A stretch of DNA of 22,979 nt from Thermomucor indicae-seudaticae (Eukaryota; Mucoromycota; Mucoromycetes; Mucorales; Lichtheimiaceae): NCBI GenBank assembly GCA_000787465.1, contig JSYX01000574.1:1-22979 (forward strand). The letters run 5' to 3'. The notes under the pieces were generated by a model. It was given only the letters and a program-made list of their open reading frames with translations, was not told where the DNA came from and ran no database searches. Of this stretch, positions 10,779 through 21,027 are shown one piece after another; the first letter of the stretch is position 1, and each line of letters opens with the position of its first letter. The translations under genes were made by a program, and so were the position numbers.

Positions 10779-11723
10779 ACCGGAAATCGAGGGGACCGAA
10801 TTGACGCGTGATCGACGAATCGCCTGCTGTTTTTGGCGCTCAGCCATATTGTTGGCGTGCTGTATCCAATTCTGCATAGCTCGTGGGCAACCTGCAGCAG
10901 CCGGGTGATGATGGCGCTGCTGCTGTGGGGCAAACCCTGCAAATCGGTTTCACGCAAAAAATGATGAGCTTAAAAAATTTTTATTTGCTTGCAGGATCTC
11001 TCACTTACCGGCTCGGGGCATCGCACATCGAGGTGCTTCGTCTTCCAAGGCTGCTACAGCAGAGATGCTCTTTCTGAGCTCGTCGAAAAGCTCCTGGGTC
11101 GAGTCGAGGGACAAGGACGTAGCTGGTTCAGCGACAGCGACCGTAGTCGGCTCCATATCCATCTTTTCACGCTTCAAGTCTCTCTCCAGGGCATCGAGAA
11201 AGAGGCGATCGTGAGGCACAGAGTACCAGTAAAAGACCTTTTGCTTCTTTTGGGTACGGATGCAATTGTTCTTGTACAGCATATCAAGTAGCTCCGATTT
11301 GGGCTCCTCCAGTCTTGCATCCTGGCCTGGCTTCAGGTTCCGCAAATCGCTAAAGATACCTTCCTCGAACTTTTTGGCGTTCGTGACTGGGCGGCCAAAC
11401 GCGTGGAACCGGAAGGTAAGAGACCGAACAATGTCCGTTCCAGTGATATAAAAGACTCCGTTCCACATGACGCATGAAATATCTTCGCCCGTCGGCAACC
11501 GGAACCGGCGCAGAGTCGAACCGTTCTCCCATTGCTCCGTTGCCGTAGCGAGAAAGTACTTTAGCTGGTCAATCTGGTTCAATCGCTCGCTAGTGTTGTT
11601 GTTGTTTGGTATAGGCATACTCGACGACGACAAGCCATCCGTATTCGAACCACCGATCATGGACAGCTTGTTGTCCTGAGCATCTGGCCCCATCATGGTA
11701 GGGAGCCTTTCAGATGTTGTCAT
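9168..11723 (-). CDS. STE12: Ste12-like transcription factor with two C2H2 zinc fingers
   Basis: Two exons, 11723-11009 and 10936-9168, with a 72-nt GTAAGT...CAG intron, give 827 residues. Ste12 proteins are nuclear targets of the mating/filamentation MAPK cascade. The conserved STE homeodomain-like region covers about residues 48-189, including GTDIVRSLTFRFHAFGRPV, FEEGIFSDLRNLKPG and NNCIRTQKKQKVFYWYSVPH. Residues 239-520 are low-complexity and basic, with an 11-glutamine run and an alanine run. Two C2H2 fingers follow: C543/C548...H561/H565 and C573/C576...H589 or 590/H594. Filamentous-fungal Ste12 proteins have such fingers; budding yeast lacks them. The finger helices differ from the usual ones, with acidic or polar residues where K/R is common. 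The tail is Ser/Pro-rich. The ATG at 11723 is the first in frame. The gene is head-to-head with the PAK kinase gene. Confidence 0.93.
10746..10778 (-). repeat. CAG repeat encoding 11 glutamines in the Ste12-like protein
   Basis: Eleven glutamine codons in a row, nearly pure CAG with a CAA at the end, lie between the STE domain and the zinc fingers. The tract may vary in length between strains. Confidence 0.9.
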
Positions 11724-14139
11724 GGATAATTTAAACCGCTGGGTTTCTTTTCCTTGTTGTACACGAACAAGCTAATGATACAACGGAAGGGTTTACAAGA
11801 AAGAAATCAAGCCTTCCAATGGAGTGACGCGAAGAAGTGGATAATCGCGCGAACAGCAAGAAGAGAAGGAAAAAGGAAAGAAAATGGAGAAATGGGGTAG
11901 GCTCATATACTGATCTGCGAGCGAGTATAAAAAAGGTGAATGGCGGAGCCTAATGGGAGAGCATCCGGCTGCAGTGATTCGAGCGAGGGGAAAGCAGGCG
12001 GGCAAAAGAGCAAATAGGAGTGATCAAGGGGTGGGGGAGATGACGGCTTTTTGGGGGAGAGGGGGTTATAGTAGACGTTAGCCGATCAGTACTGTATATA
12101 GGGTGGCGGCCGTTACTTTGAGCTTCCGCTTTCAAGATACCTGTACCATTATGCATTAACTTTCTTTTTCCTATCGGGATTCGCAGGTAAAAAGGGATTC
12201 TTTTAAGAGCCAGGTAGGATAGCAAGTATTCCATCTAATTTTATAGCGGATTCTCGTTATATTGCGTTCAAATTCGAACTGGGATGACGGTAATAAGGCA
12301 GGTCACTGACAAGTTGCTGGACGTCATGACAGATAAAATCTGCAATGGCCGATAAGTAAATTGGCGGGCAACAGCATGACGATTCCGACTGTAAGTTTTC
12401 CTGCATTTTACGTTTTCCCCACTATCTCCTTTCTCTGTTAACACATACACCGCCAAGATTGCTTCAGAGTGTGTCCAGGGTAAACCCCATTTTCCCATTT
12501 ATAGAAATGGAAAATTTTCGGTTTTCAGTTGGTTAAGTGCAATAGGTTGTGCTCACGCGGGCATCCGCATCAGTTACATCGGGTGTACTTCCGAAGGCAG
12601 GATAATATTATATCTTTTACGATTTCCCTTGTTTTTAAGGGGCGCAAAACCTCGTTTTGATCTGCAAATAACGATCTGCGAAAGATAGCTTGATAGTTGT
12701 TATTCAACGTCTTCTATTATTATTACGGATAACGGGATTCTCTCCGCTCCGTTGTTCCTGGCCATCCCTGCATTCACATCCAAACACAAAGTTTGTTTTC
12801 CTTCTCAAAAAAGCATTGATGTAGGGCGTAAAGCATAACTTTCAGCATCAACCCCACAACATCTGCACCCACATCTACTACTCAAGAACCAGCACACCTT
12901 TTCTTACTACTACATATCGATTCCTGACCGTGGAAAGCCTCAAATAATCAAAATGCCCTTTTCAAGTCCGCATGGACAATGAATAGCTCCGCAAGAAGCA
13001 CAGAAGAGAGGAAGCCAGTTCGAATAACCTCGCGAAATGCGCCACAGCGACTATCTTGTGTTTATGTGGCTAAGATTAATGCAAGATGGGTCACTCGCGT
13101 TTGCTGACCATGATAACGGGGGTGGGACGGGATGACAAGGCAGCAAGGCAGGCTGGTTTTGCGAAACCAATGGTTGCCCCATTCAAATAGCAACCCACGT
13201 TTCACGGAGTCATTGATTGGTAAATGGATGACGTACCCTGTAATGGTGTAAAAAGTCTGTGCCACGGAAAAATGGAATATGACTTGGCGGTACGTAATAG
13301 TTGCATGAAATGAGGGCACACAAAACAAAGCCCATATGCATCATCTTGTTGTTCTCTCTTCTTAGATGACAGTTCTTGTACGACCGGAACCGGTTGTGTG
13401 TGTAAAGAAGGGCATAATCTTGATGGATGGTTGTTACACACGATTTACTTGCGTCTCCCGGACGTAGCACTCTGCTATCTTGGTGCTTCGTCGTCTGTAG
13501 CATCGGACGACATAGATTTGTTACACAGATGAACATGCAATGCAATCACACAGAGCGTCCGTCCGCCACCGAGATTGACAATAAAAGCATTTAGATATAG
13601 CAGAAAATGTAAGCTTGTTAATAAAGAGGCCTTTTCATTGGGCCTGACGTACAGGTCTGCAAAAAATTAGATGTGCGCTGCTTGACGGAAAAGTTTTAAA
13701 CTAAAGACAATTCCGTATATATTGACAGTCTACCAGCCTGCCGTTCTCACCGTAAAGATCGCTTCTTTAATAACGCTGGTTTTTATCGCGACAGCATGGT
13801 TGTTTCGACTGCTGCTGCAGGGCCTGTTTATCCTTTATTGGGAAAGAGCATGACCTAATAGGCAGCGTCAACAGGTCTATCATGAAAACTTTAGAGCGAA
13901 AAGAAAGGGACTCTGATAGCATGGATCGGTGCCCTTTTTTGCACGCGCTTTGCTGCCCCCACGCGGTGAACTCATGATGCGTACGCTCACTCGGACTTTT
14001 GCATATTATCCAGGAAAAAAGAAAAGGGTATTTCGCCCCTGACTGACTGACTGGTTAACTTAATATATCATTTAAAAGGGTCCAAGACCCCGTTTTGCTT
14101 TTCACCTTTTCTCTTTTCTGTCTCCCGTATCGACACCCA
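11724..14139. promoter_or_regulatory. 2.4-kb gap between divergent STE12-like and PAK genes
   Basis: No frame here reads as a known protein. The left part, 11724-12120, probably holds the STE12-like leader and promoter: it has CT-rich tracts on the minus strand and TATA-like sequences near 11926 and 12094. The right end, about 14040-14139, is a CT-rich leader before the PAK ATG. In the middle, 12780-12952 looks like a CT/AC-rich fungal leader ending at an ATG, and plus-strand AATAAA signals lie at 13580 and 13620. Minus-strand frames at 13062-13545 overlap one another and look random. I found no tRNA-like B box that folds. Confidence 0.5.
12953..13107 (+). other. Possible plus-strand transcript start with overlapping short ORFs
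   Basis: Leader-like sequence up to 12952 is followed by ATG at 12953 opening a 9-residue frame. Its TGA overlaps the next ATG (ATGA, 12979), which opens a 42-residue basic frame ending at 13107. Two AATAAA signals 470-520 nt downstream could end the unit. No family is recognised. It could be a spliced gene whose exons I cannot join, a noncoding RNA, or chance. Confidence 0.2.
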
Positions 14140-16811
14140 ATGGCGGAGATCAAAAAGGATGGTTACCTGCAAGTAAAAGAGGACGGTCTGAAGGCTTGGA
14201 TATGGTCCAAGCGTTACGTTGTTCTTCGGGAACAGACCTTGACTTTTCATCGGAATGAGGTTGGGCCATAACTTTTCCCCTCAGTGGAAAGAGAGAGAGA
14301 TAATTTCTGAAAAGAATTCTAGCAAACAGGTCAATGCGTTGCCCTGATCTTTTTAAAAGACATTCATTCCGTCGATCGCTCAGAACTCAAATCACACTGC
14401 TTTGAACTTGGCACAAAGCAAAAGTCATTCTATCTTTCGTGCAAAAACGATGAAGAACTGTATTCATGGATGGACGAGATCTATAACGTAATTAAGCCAA
14501 ACATTGATAGAGAGGAAGAGAGAGGCTTACGTGGGGATCAGCGTTCTCCGTTAGGTGCATCGGGTCCAACTAATTTCGTGCATAAGGTGCATGTGGGTTT
14601 CGATCCTCGCACGGGTGCATTTACAGTGAGTTCTCTTTGTTGCTCCCCTTTTCTCTTCCCTTTCTTACATGACGTGGACAAACTTAGGGGTTACCTGACC
14701 AATGGAACGTGCTACTAAAAGGATCCAAAATCACACCGGAAGATGCTGCAAAGAATCCTCAAGCTGTGCTTGAGGCGCTCGAGTTTTATACCGAACAAGC
14801 CAACAGGGAAAAGGCAGGGGGATATGATTCAGGAAAGGAGGAATTATCCAAGAAACAAACGAGCACGTCCAATCTGAAAAAGCAACCGAAGCCCAGTCGG
14901 TCTACACCAGCAGCGTCAAGGCAGCTTCGCCAAATGCCTTCATGTCATAACTTACGAGATGAACACAAAATCATGCCAAACAAGGACGTTTATGCAATGG
15001 TGGAGACATTGAAAACATCGCAGGTGAATATATGACCAGAATCATGTGCACTCTGTTTCCATTGACAATATGGATGGTTATTAGGTATCACCTAAGCCCA
15101 GGAAATCGGATACAAAAAGTCATGCACAATTAGAGGTCTTTTTTTTCCTGTTGCAGGTCAAAATTTGAATTTCTCTATAACGTCCCCTTTTCTTTAGGTT
15201 GCTTCCAAAGGTAACCCATCCGACATCCATGCATCACCGCTACCACGTTTACCAGATCCAAACGCAAAAACTGTTACACCGCCTACACCACAACCTTCAC
15301 TTTCTCAGGCAACACTTCCTCGACAAAAGATCACGAAACCACAACCTGTTTCACGATTCGAGAGAGAGAAAGAACGACTCAAGGAAGCTGCATTGGCGAT
15401 GGAACGAGAAGCTGCGGAACGAAAAGCTAGGACGCGAGAGAACAATGCGGTCAAATCAATCAAAAAGTCGCATGTCAATCCACAGCCTCAGGTATCAACG
15501 CCTGTACCGAGCAGCAACACTCAAACAAGACCAACGAGGCGGCAAGAACATCGTGTCAGCAGAATGAGTAATGCACAGATCATGGAGAGACTTCGCAAGT
15601 ATTCTTTTCAGCTAGTACGGACCGAGCTGCAAGTGAATAACTAACTGTACATAATGTAGGGTCCGTTGTCTCAAGCGAAGATCCAAACATGCTATACAAG
15701 CGCGTGAAACGAATCGGTCAAGGGTAAATATTGAGAGTTGGAACGTTGCACTTCAGACAAGGTGACTGAACGGACGGTTATACTCAGTGCTTCGGGCTTT
15801 GTCTATCTTGCAAACCATGTACGAACAAACACCAAAGTGGCTATCAAGCAGATGGATCTTGCAAAGCAATCAAGGCTGGATTTGATTGTCAACGAGATCA
15901 TGATCATGAAGGAATCGCGTCACGAAAACATTGTCAACTTCCTGGATAGCTTCCTTGTCCGTAATGACTTGTGGGTCGTGATGGAGTATATGGAAGGAGG
16001 GGCGCTGACAGATGTGATCGAGAACAACACCATGACGGAGCAGCAGATTGCTACCGTCAGCGCAGAGGTATGCATATCGGGGTCTATGTGTTATGAATCC
16101 GTGCTGACAGCAGCCGGGCGGTTTAGACGACAAAAGGTCTCCATCATTTGCACTCTCAAAACATCATTCACCGAGACATCAAATCAGATAACGTGCTGTT
16201 AAACTTTCAGGGTCAAGTCAAAATAAGTAAGTGAACTGGATATGAAAGATGTGGACGCGTGGGTGATAACTGTTCAATAGGTGATTTCGGCTATTGTGCC
16301 AAGCTGACAGATCAAAAGAACAAGCGGGCTACTATGGTTGGGACCCCTTACTGGGTAAGCAGTGGCCGAATCGTCAACTGTCATGGCCCTATCCAATTGT
16401 TCATATATATAACAGATGGCACCCGAAGTTGTAAAGCAAAAAGAGTACGGAGCAAAAGTTGATATCTGGTCATTGGGCATCATGGCAATCGAAATGATTG
16501 AAAACGAACCGCCTTATCTGGACGAAGAACCCTTAAAGGCATTGTACCTTATTGCCACCAATGGCACACCTTCATTGAAGCACCCAGAAAAGCTTTCCAA
16601 GGAGCTGAAGAGCTTTCTAGCTGTCTGTCTCTGTGTAGACGTCAAGTCACGGGCAACAGCAGCTGAACTTCTAGAGGTGAGTTTTGATGACAGTTGGCTT
16701 CCACAAGCCCTCTCATCTTAAAGACTGGATTACTGTTAGCACGATTTCCTGAAGAAAGCTGGACCTATTGAGATTCTTCCACCACTACTGCGCTTCAAGA
16801 AAAAGCAATAA
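14140..16811 (+). CDS. CLA4: PAK-family Ser/Thr kinase with PH, CRIB and kinase domains (Cla4 type)
   Basis: Eleven exons: 14140-14259, 14323-14625, 14688-15023, 15085-15135, 15198-15594, 15660-15723, 15788-16067, 16127-16226, 16281-16354, 16416-16676 and 16740-16811, giving 685 residues. The N-terminal PH domain covers about residues 5-100. The CRIB, which binds Cdc42/Rac-GTP, covers 120-150 ([20 protein letters not shown]). A charged linker leads to the kinase domain, about 415-675: glycine loop GQGASG, Lys444 in [12 protein letters not shown] with Asp534, DFG at 552-554, Thr568 in the activation loop and GTPYWMAPE. PH plus CRIB plus kinase is the Cla4/Skm1 layout; Ste20 lacks the PH domain. 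Family members act at the plasma membrane in polarity, septins and MAPK signalling. Exon 4 (51 nt) rests on phase and intron size. Intron 5 is GC-AG. The stop lies inside CAATAAA. RRN3 starts 157 nt downstream on the same strand. Confidence 0.94.
15595..15659 (+). other. GC-AG intron in the PAK kinase gene (65 nt)
   Basis: The donor is GCAAGTATTC after codon position 1, and the acceptor is TGTAG before GG TCC GTT. This restores [12 protein letters not shown], the usual lead into the kinase domain. The overlapping GT at 15599 gives the wrong phase. The donor matches the GC donor of the amine oxidase gene at 9 of 10 positions. Confidence 0.78.
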
Positions 16812-16968
16812 ATACCCAAAATCAGAACCCGGAATAAAAATGGATATTATGCCTCGCGTAATTGTCGCTTCTTTTTGTGAGGTGGCTTGGACATAAAGCT
16901 AACTCTCTGGGTAAAATCTTCCCACTTATTTTTTTTCTTTACCTTTGTCCTTCATTTGAAAATTCGCA

Positions 16969-19680
16969 ATGCCGGCATTGTCACCGCACCCAACGACTTC
17001 AGAAGCGTCGATCGTTGCAGCAGCAGCTCACACGACAGATTTACGGAGTATGCCTGGATTACAGCCTTCCATTCCCGAAGAGACTTTAGAGACAGTTAGC
17101 AAAGAGAAGCTTGCCAACATGACACTAATGATGCGGACGTTTGCTTTGGGTGCACTTCGGGAAAAGGAAGAGGTAAGTTGATTGACATACCTGACCTTTT
17201 TCTCCATCTTCCGTTCTCTTCTCCCCAAATTCCTTCTGATCTTGCGTTCACCTTCCGGCAACGCGAGGGGAAACGTCATACGTGTACAAAAAGAAAGTTA
17301 ACCAAAACAAACGAAAAAAGCATCGTTGATGATTCTTATTGTGTTTTAAACACAATGGATCCTTAACTGAACAAAGGATAATCGACGAGTCCCAACAACA
17401 ATTTAGATTGGCCTATATCTCTCCTCGGCAAAAAAGCTATGACTAGTTTTTTTGCCAGATTATATATGCTCTAACGAGCTCGGTACTTGTCAAAGGGAAG
17501 GATCCAAAGTAGGACCCACAGGGACTTTAGGGTTCAAAGCTCCCGAACGTGTGGTCTAATGAGCGATGTGGAAAAAAAGTACCTCGTGCAAAAGGATAGT
17601 GTGAGATGACTTATTCTCTCCCTATTTCCATTTGCCACAACTTTTAACAGAGGGAATTGACGGATTCACATGTTTCCTTTTATCACGACGTCCTTTTTTT
17701 TCCATCCCTCCTTCTGGTTGTGATGGGCAGTAGTTGGATCTAACCTGGTCTTTTTTGTATTATACAGGGCAACCCATCTCGATACAATGAATTGATTGGG
17801 CTCCTGATGACCGACCAATCACAGCCCGAAGCACCTTCACCACTCAAGTTTTATGTCTGGATCGTGGTCCTGACGCAGTGTGTTTCACGACTCGGCAAAT
17901 CAGCATCTGCATTGGTTGAAGCTCTGTTACGGATAGATTGGGCGGTACAGGACAATGCGTTTGTGGATGCGTACATTGGATTCCTGGAAAATTTGGTTTC
18001 CGCCCATGCCTTTTATGCTGCCCCTGTCCTGAACGCGATCGTGCGCGGTTTCCGATATCGTAAGCCACTGGTTTTTGGTGGGGTGTTGTAATCCTTTGTT
18101 TAATTTACAATGAATGAAGGTCCCAAGTTACCGCCTTATGCCAAAGTGACGCGTTCAGTCGTGTACGAGCGAAATCATGCAGCTTTGCGCAGCATCCTGG
18201 ATCTGATTCCGACGAGCGTCGGGACCTTGTACATGAGTTTGTCAAAAATGATGCCTTACTATCGCTTGGATACAGCAGTTCAGGCGACCTATATCAAGAA
18301 CCTGCTGCAAGTCATTGATTATGTCCCCTACCTCCGAAAACAGATCCTGAGGCTGGTCATTAGTCACATTGTCCAGATCGACGTAAGTTATACGCGGTAC
18401 ATGTCTTTTTTAGCGCAGTACTTATGGTACCATAGGTACACATTCAAATTGAACTGGATGAAGTGGAAGACGAGATGGAGTTCAAGACTTTCCATATGGA
18501 CTTTGATCAAGATTATCTGTCTGAAGATAGTGACAGCGAAGATGAGGAAGACGAATTCGAGGACGACGATGACGATGCCGAGGTGGAGCCTGAAGAGGAA
18601 AAGCCAGTAAGCAAGTCAAAGCAAGAGCGGCGTATCAAGTCAATGGTTCGCAGATTGGACGCAATGATGTTGCTTGTATTCCGATACCTGGCCAAGCATG
18701 CAGTCGAAAGCAATGCTGAAGAACGGTCAGAACTCTATCACGCTCTAGTCAACATCTTTGATCATGCTATTGTCAAGACCTTAAAGTCGCGGTACACACA
18801 ATTCTTGCTGTTCTATTATTCGTCGCTCGACATGCAAGTATATCCAGAACATTTTGTAAATCACCTCATACAGCACATTGCCGACACGTCCAAACCACGA
18901 ATCACCCGTATTGCATGCGCAGCCTATGTCTCGTCCTATGTAGCCAGAGCCAAATTCATGGATACACATGCCATCCAGCGCACAGTCAACATGTTGAGCG
19001 CGTGGTGCACCGACTACGTGGAGCAATTTGAAAGTCAAGTACAAAAGCCCGATGCCGTAAAATATGATATTTTCTACGCAGTCATGCAAGCGATTATGTA
19101 CATATTCTGCTTCCGATGGCGTGAGCTCACGATTGAAGATGGTCTGGAGGCGAGTTTAATAGAGGAGGAAGAGAAAGCGACAAACAACGCAGCAGCTGTT
19201 GAAAGCCACAATGGCGGTTTACCTACGATCGCTGTCGGCCAAGGTTCACGACCATGGTGCTTGGGTTTACGGAATATGCCGCGTCTTGTGATGAGCAGAT
19301 TTAATCCTCTCAAAGTATGCTCACCTATGGTTGTTGGACAATTTGCACGACTTGCGCACGACACAAACTTTATGTACGTCTATCCGATTCTGGAAAAGAA
19401 CAAGGACCTTGTAATCTCTGGAGTCACGGCTAATGCGACGGACGGTGACACGGCCAAGGGCAAGAACATTCTGGCGGCCGTGCAGTCATTCTTCCCATTT
19501 GATCCATACAGACTTGCAAGCAGCAAAGCATATATAGAGCGAATCTACTTTGAATGGATAGCTGATGAAGACGAGGAGGACGAGGAATCAAGTGATGAAG
19601 AAGAAGAGGAGGACGAAGATATGCCAGCTGGAGTGACTGCAATGAGTATAAGTCCAAACCCGAATAAATATCTCGCATAA
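16969..19680 (+). CDS. RRN3: RNA polymerase I-specific initiation factor Rrn3/TIF-IA
   Basis: Four exons, 16969-17172, 17768-18059, 18120-18382 and 18436-19680, give 667 residues, in the family's range. Rrn3 binds RNA polymerase I and makes it competent to start rRNA transcription; it is nucleolar and regulated by growth signalling. Family features are the N-terminal helix FALGALREKEEGNPSRYNEL, the central HEAT-like block YVPYLRKQILRLVISHIVQID, an acidic Ser/Asp/Glu stretch (about residues 275-310), the block RRLDAMMLLVFRYL, and the C-terminal FFPFDPYRLASSKAYIERIY followed by a second acidic tail. The ATG at 16969 gives an ordinary low-complexity start. Introns 2 and 3 are 60 and 53 nt, but intron 1 is 595 nt, ten times the local norm. 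Identity is firm; exon 1 depends on the long intron being right. Confidence 0.92.
17173..17767 (+). other. Outsized first intron of RRN3 (595 nt)
   Basis: The intron runs from GTAAGT to TATACAG at phase 0. Inside are a perfect 9-bp-arm palindrome with a one-base centre at 17338-17356 (ATTGTGTTT / AAACACAAT) and a hairpin at 17427-17456 (GGCAAAAAA pairing with TTTTTTGCC). No coding frame with family likeness was found. It may hold an insertion, a small RNA, an alternative promoter or simply an expanded intron. Confidence 0.65.
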
Positions 19681-19687
19681 TCATGAT

Positions 19688-20305
19688 TTATTGGTGTGGT
19701 GTTGTTGTTGGGTAAGGCGTACTGTTACTATTGCGCCAACCGATGGATGCAGGGTTAAGGATAAGAACAATGATGAAAAAGACGAGCAAGACGATGATGA
19801 AGATCCAAAAGGCATTGCGTGACCGTTTTTTCCAGAGCAAGTCCTTGCGTTGGCTATCCGTGGACGAAGAAGATTTTGCGACGGGCGTATAGAGAGCGCC
19901 AACGATCCAGAGGGGCGGGAAGAGAAACCCGAAAGCGAAAAAGAGAAATGAAGTACGACATTGTTGTTCATGGTGGCGAGCGTCTCTACGTATCTGTTGA
20001 GCGGTTTCACGAATTCTTGCTTGCCAAAAGGACGAGGAATTGTTTTGGGGTGTGAGGAAGAACTGGGAGGATGACCGTATGGTTTTTAAGAGCTGAACAC
20101 GTTGTGCGTATCTCTTTTGTTGATCTTGATCCTTATTGTTGGTGGTGGTGGTTGTTTTTTGGGGTAATGAATGAATACGAGGTAAAGTCGGCGTTTGGAC
20201 AGGTGAACAAGGGACGGAAATCACACTTGAAGGTTGATCATCCATGGAAAACTGTGGATCAAACAAGGCGTCCCAGTCGACGAGTCTTGTTTTGGTTTGA
20301 GCCAT
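19688..20305 (-). CDS. Two-span membrane protein, uncharacterised, 205 residues
   Basis: This is a single exon. The N-terminal 110 residues are polar, Ser/Thr/Gln-rich and likely disordered, with a basic stretch just before the membrane. Two hydrophobic segments follow: about 119-139 (FGFLFPPLWIVGALY) and about 165-183. A short Ser/Thr/Pro tail ends the protein. The FLFPPLW-VG motif before a short loop and a second span resembles uncharacterised serine-rich fungal membrane proteins from memory; I cannot name a function. I chose the ATG at 20305 because a minus-strand TATAAAAA lies about 80 nt upstream and a CT-rich leader sits between. The frame is open to 20434, but the ATG at 20428 lies upstream of the TATA box. 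Its stop codon sits inside AATAAA, and the gene is convergent with RRN3, 7 nt apart. Confidence 0.8.
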   Translation of the reverse strand: MAQTKTRLVDWDALFDPQFSMDDQPSSVISVPCSPVQTPTLPRIHSLPQKTTTTTNNKDQDQQKRYAQRVQLLKTIRSSSQFFLTPQNNSSSFWQARIRETAQQIRRDARHHEQQCRTSFLFFAFGFLFPPLWIVGALYTPVAKSSSSTDSQRKDLLWKKRSRNAFWIFIIVLLVFFIIVLILNPASIGWRNSNSTPYPTTTPHQ

Positions 20306-20382
20306 CAAGAGAGAAAGAGAGAGAGAGCGAGGTAGATGGTGAGGGAGGGAGGGGGTGGTATTGTAAAGTTGGCCACGGAGAA

Positions 20383-20390
20383 TTTTTATA
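20383..20390 (-). promoter_or_regulatory. TATA box (TATAAAAA) of the two-span membrane protein gene
   Basis: On the minus strand TATAAAAA lies about 80 nt before the ATG at 20305. A CT-microsatellite-like leader (20308-20332) lies in between. It argues for the downstream start codon. Confidence 0.5.
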
Positions 20391-20990
20391 CGCTGTAATA
20401 CATGGTCGATTGACGCGCCAGATATCATATTCAAGACAAACTATTGATGGGACGGTCAAGCTCCAGTGTCTAAATAAACGGAGGGCGGGAACTTATGCCA
20501 GAAGGTTCGTGTCTTTGGAATTTGGCGGAAGATAGGGTCCGTGATGCGATCGTTATATCAAGAATATCTGGTGGACGTATGTCTGGAAAAAGCAGATCCG
20601 CGATTGCAGAGGTCGATCCGACTTTTCAATTATCGCGCGGGTACTGTAATAGGTGACGGGTTACCGCGAGTACCGCATGTAAATACTTGTGACATTGTGA
20701 ACTTTTTTGTCATGTTTGACACAACACGGAGCTATTGCACTGGGTTTTCGCGGTTGCATTTTGCGTTTTGCACAAATGATATTCAAAGACATTGAAGTAA
20801 GGAAAAGCAAACAGAAGCCTTACCGTGTATGCATCAACCTGTTTACTGGGGACAAGTTAAAACAACAATTTACTTTATAAGGTATATTTAACCTTCAGTA
20901 ATAACTTTCTGATGTATTAACGCAGAAAGACCTTGGTATAACTTAACCCGCGTCCACAATATATAACAACATGTTAGAGAATATCTTCAT
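20391..20990. other. Gene-poor stretch upstream of the membrane protein gene
   Basis: One plus-strand frame, ATG 20544 to stop 20795 (83 residues), has a fairly protein-like first 40 residues and then loses that character. I do not recognise it and it could be chance. The remainder becomes AT-rich towards 20990. No RNA gene or repeat is recognised. Confidence 0.3.
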
Positions 20991-21027
20991 TTATTGTTGG
21001 GAAGGCCACCTCTAGAATTTTGACTTC

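Noticed and set aside
11940..12017. 25-codon frame (MAEPNG...) after a plus-strand TATAAAAAA at 11926
   Set aside because: It is too short, has no known likeness, and lies in the STE12-like leader region; the TATA-like AT tract may serve the other strand.
13012..13030. tRNA B box-like GTTCGAATA in the STE12-PAK gap
   Set aside because: It lacks the flanking GG and CC and any foldable cloverleaf.
13198..13204. Ste12 pheromone-response element near TGAAACG (minus strand)
   Set aside because: A single 7-mer with one mismatch to TGAAACA in 2.4 kb is expected by chance.
13062..13545. Overlapping minus-strand frames of 79-111 residues
   Set aside because: Three mutually overlapping frames with random composition and no splice logic; none resembles a family.
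17324..17370. Box C/D snoRNA in RRN3 intron 1 (TTGATGATT followed by ACTGA)
   Set aside because: The boxes are only about 36 nt apart, no terminal stem pairs across them, and no second box set gives a normal length.
17521..17560. tRNA-like B box (GGTTCAAAGC) in RRN3 intron 1
   Set aside because: The T-arm does not pair properly, and no A box or acceptor stem was found.
20306..20434. Longer N-terminus of the two-span membrane protein from ATG 20428
   Set aside because: This start lies upstream of the TATA box at 20383-20390, and the extra sequence is CT-repeat derived leader.
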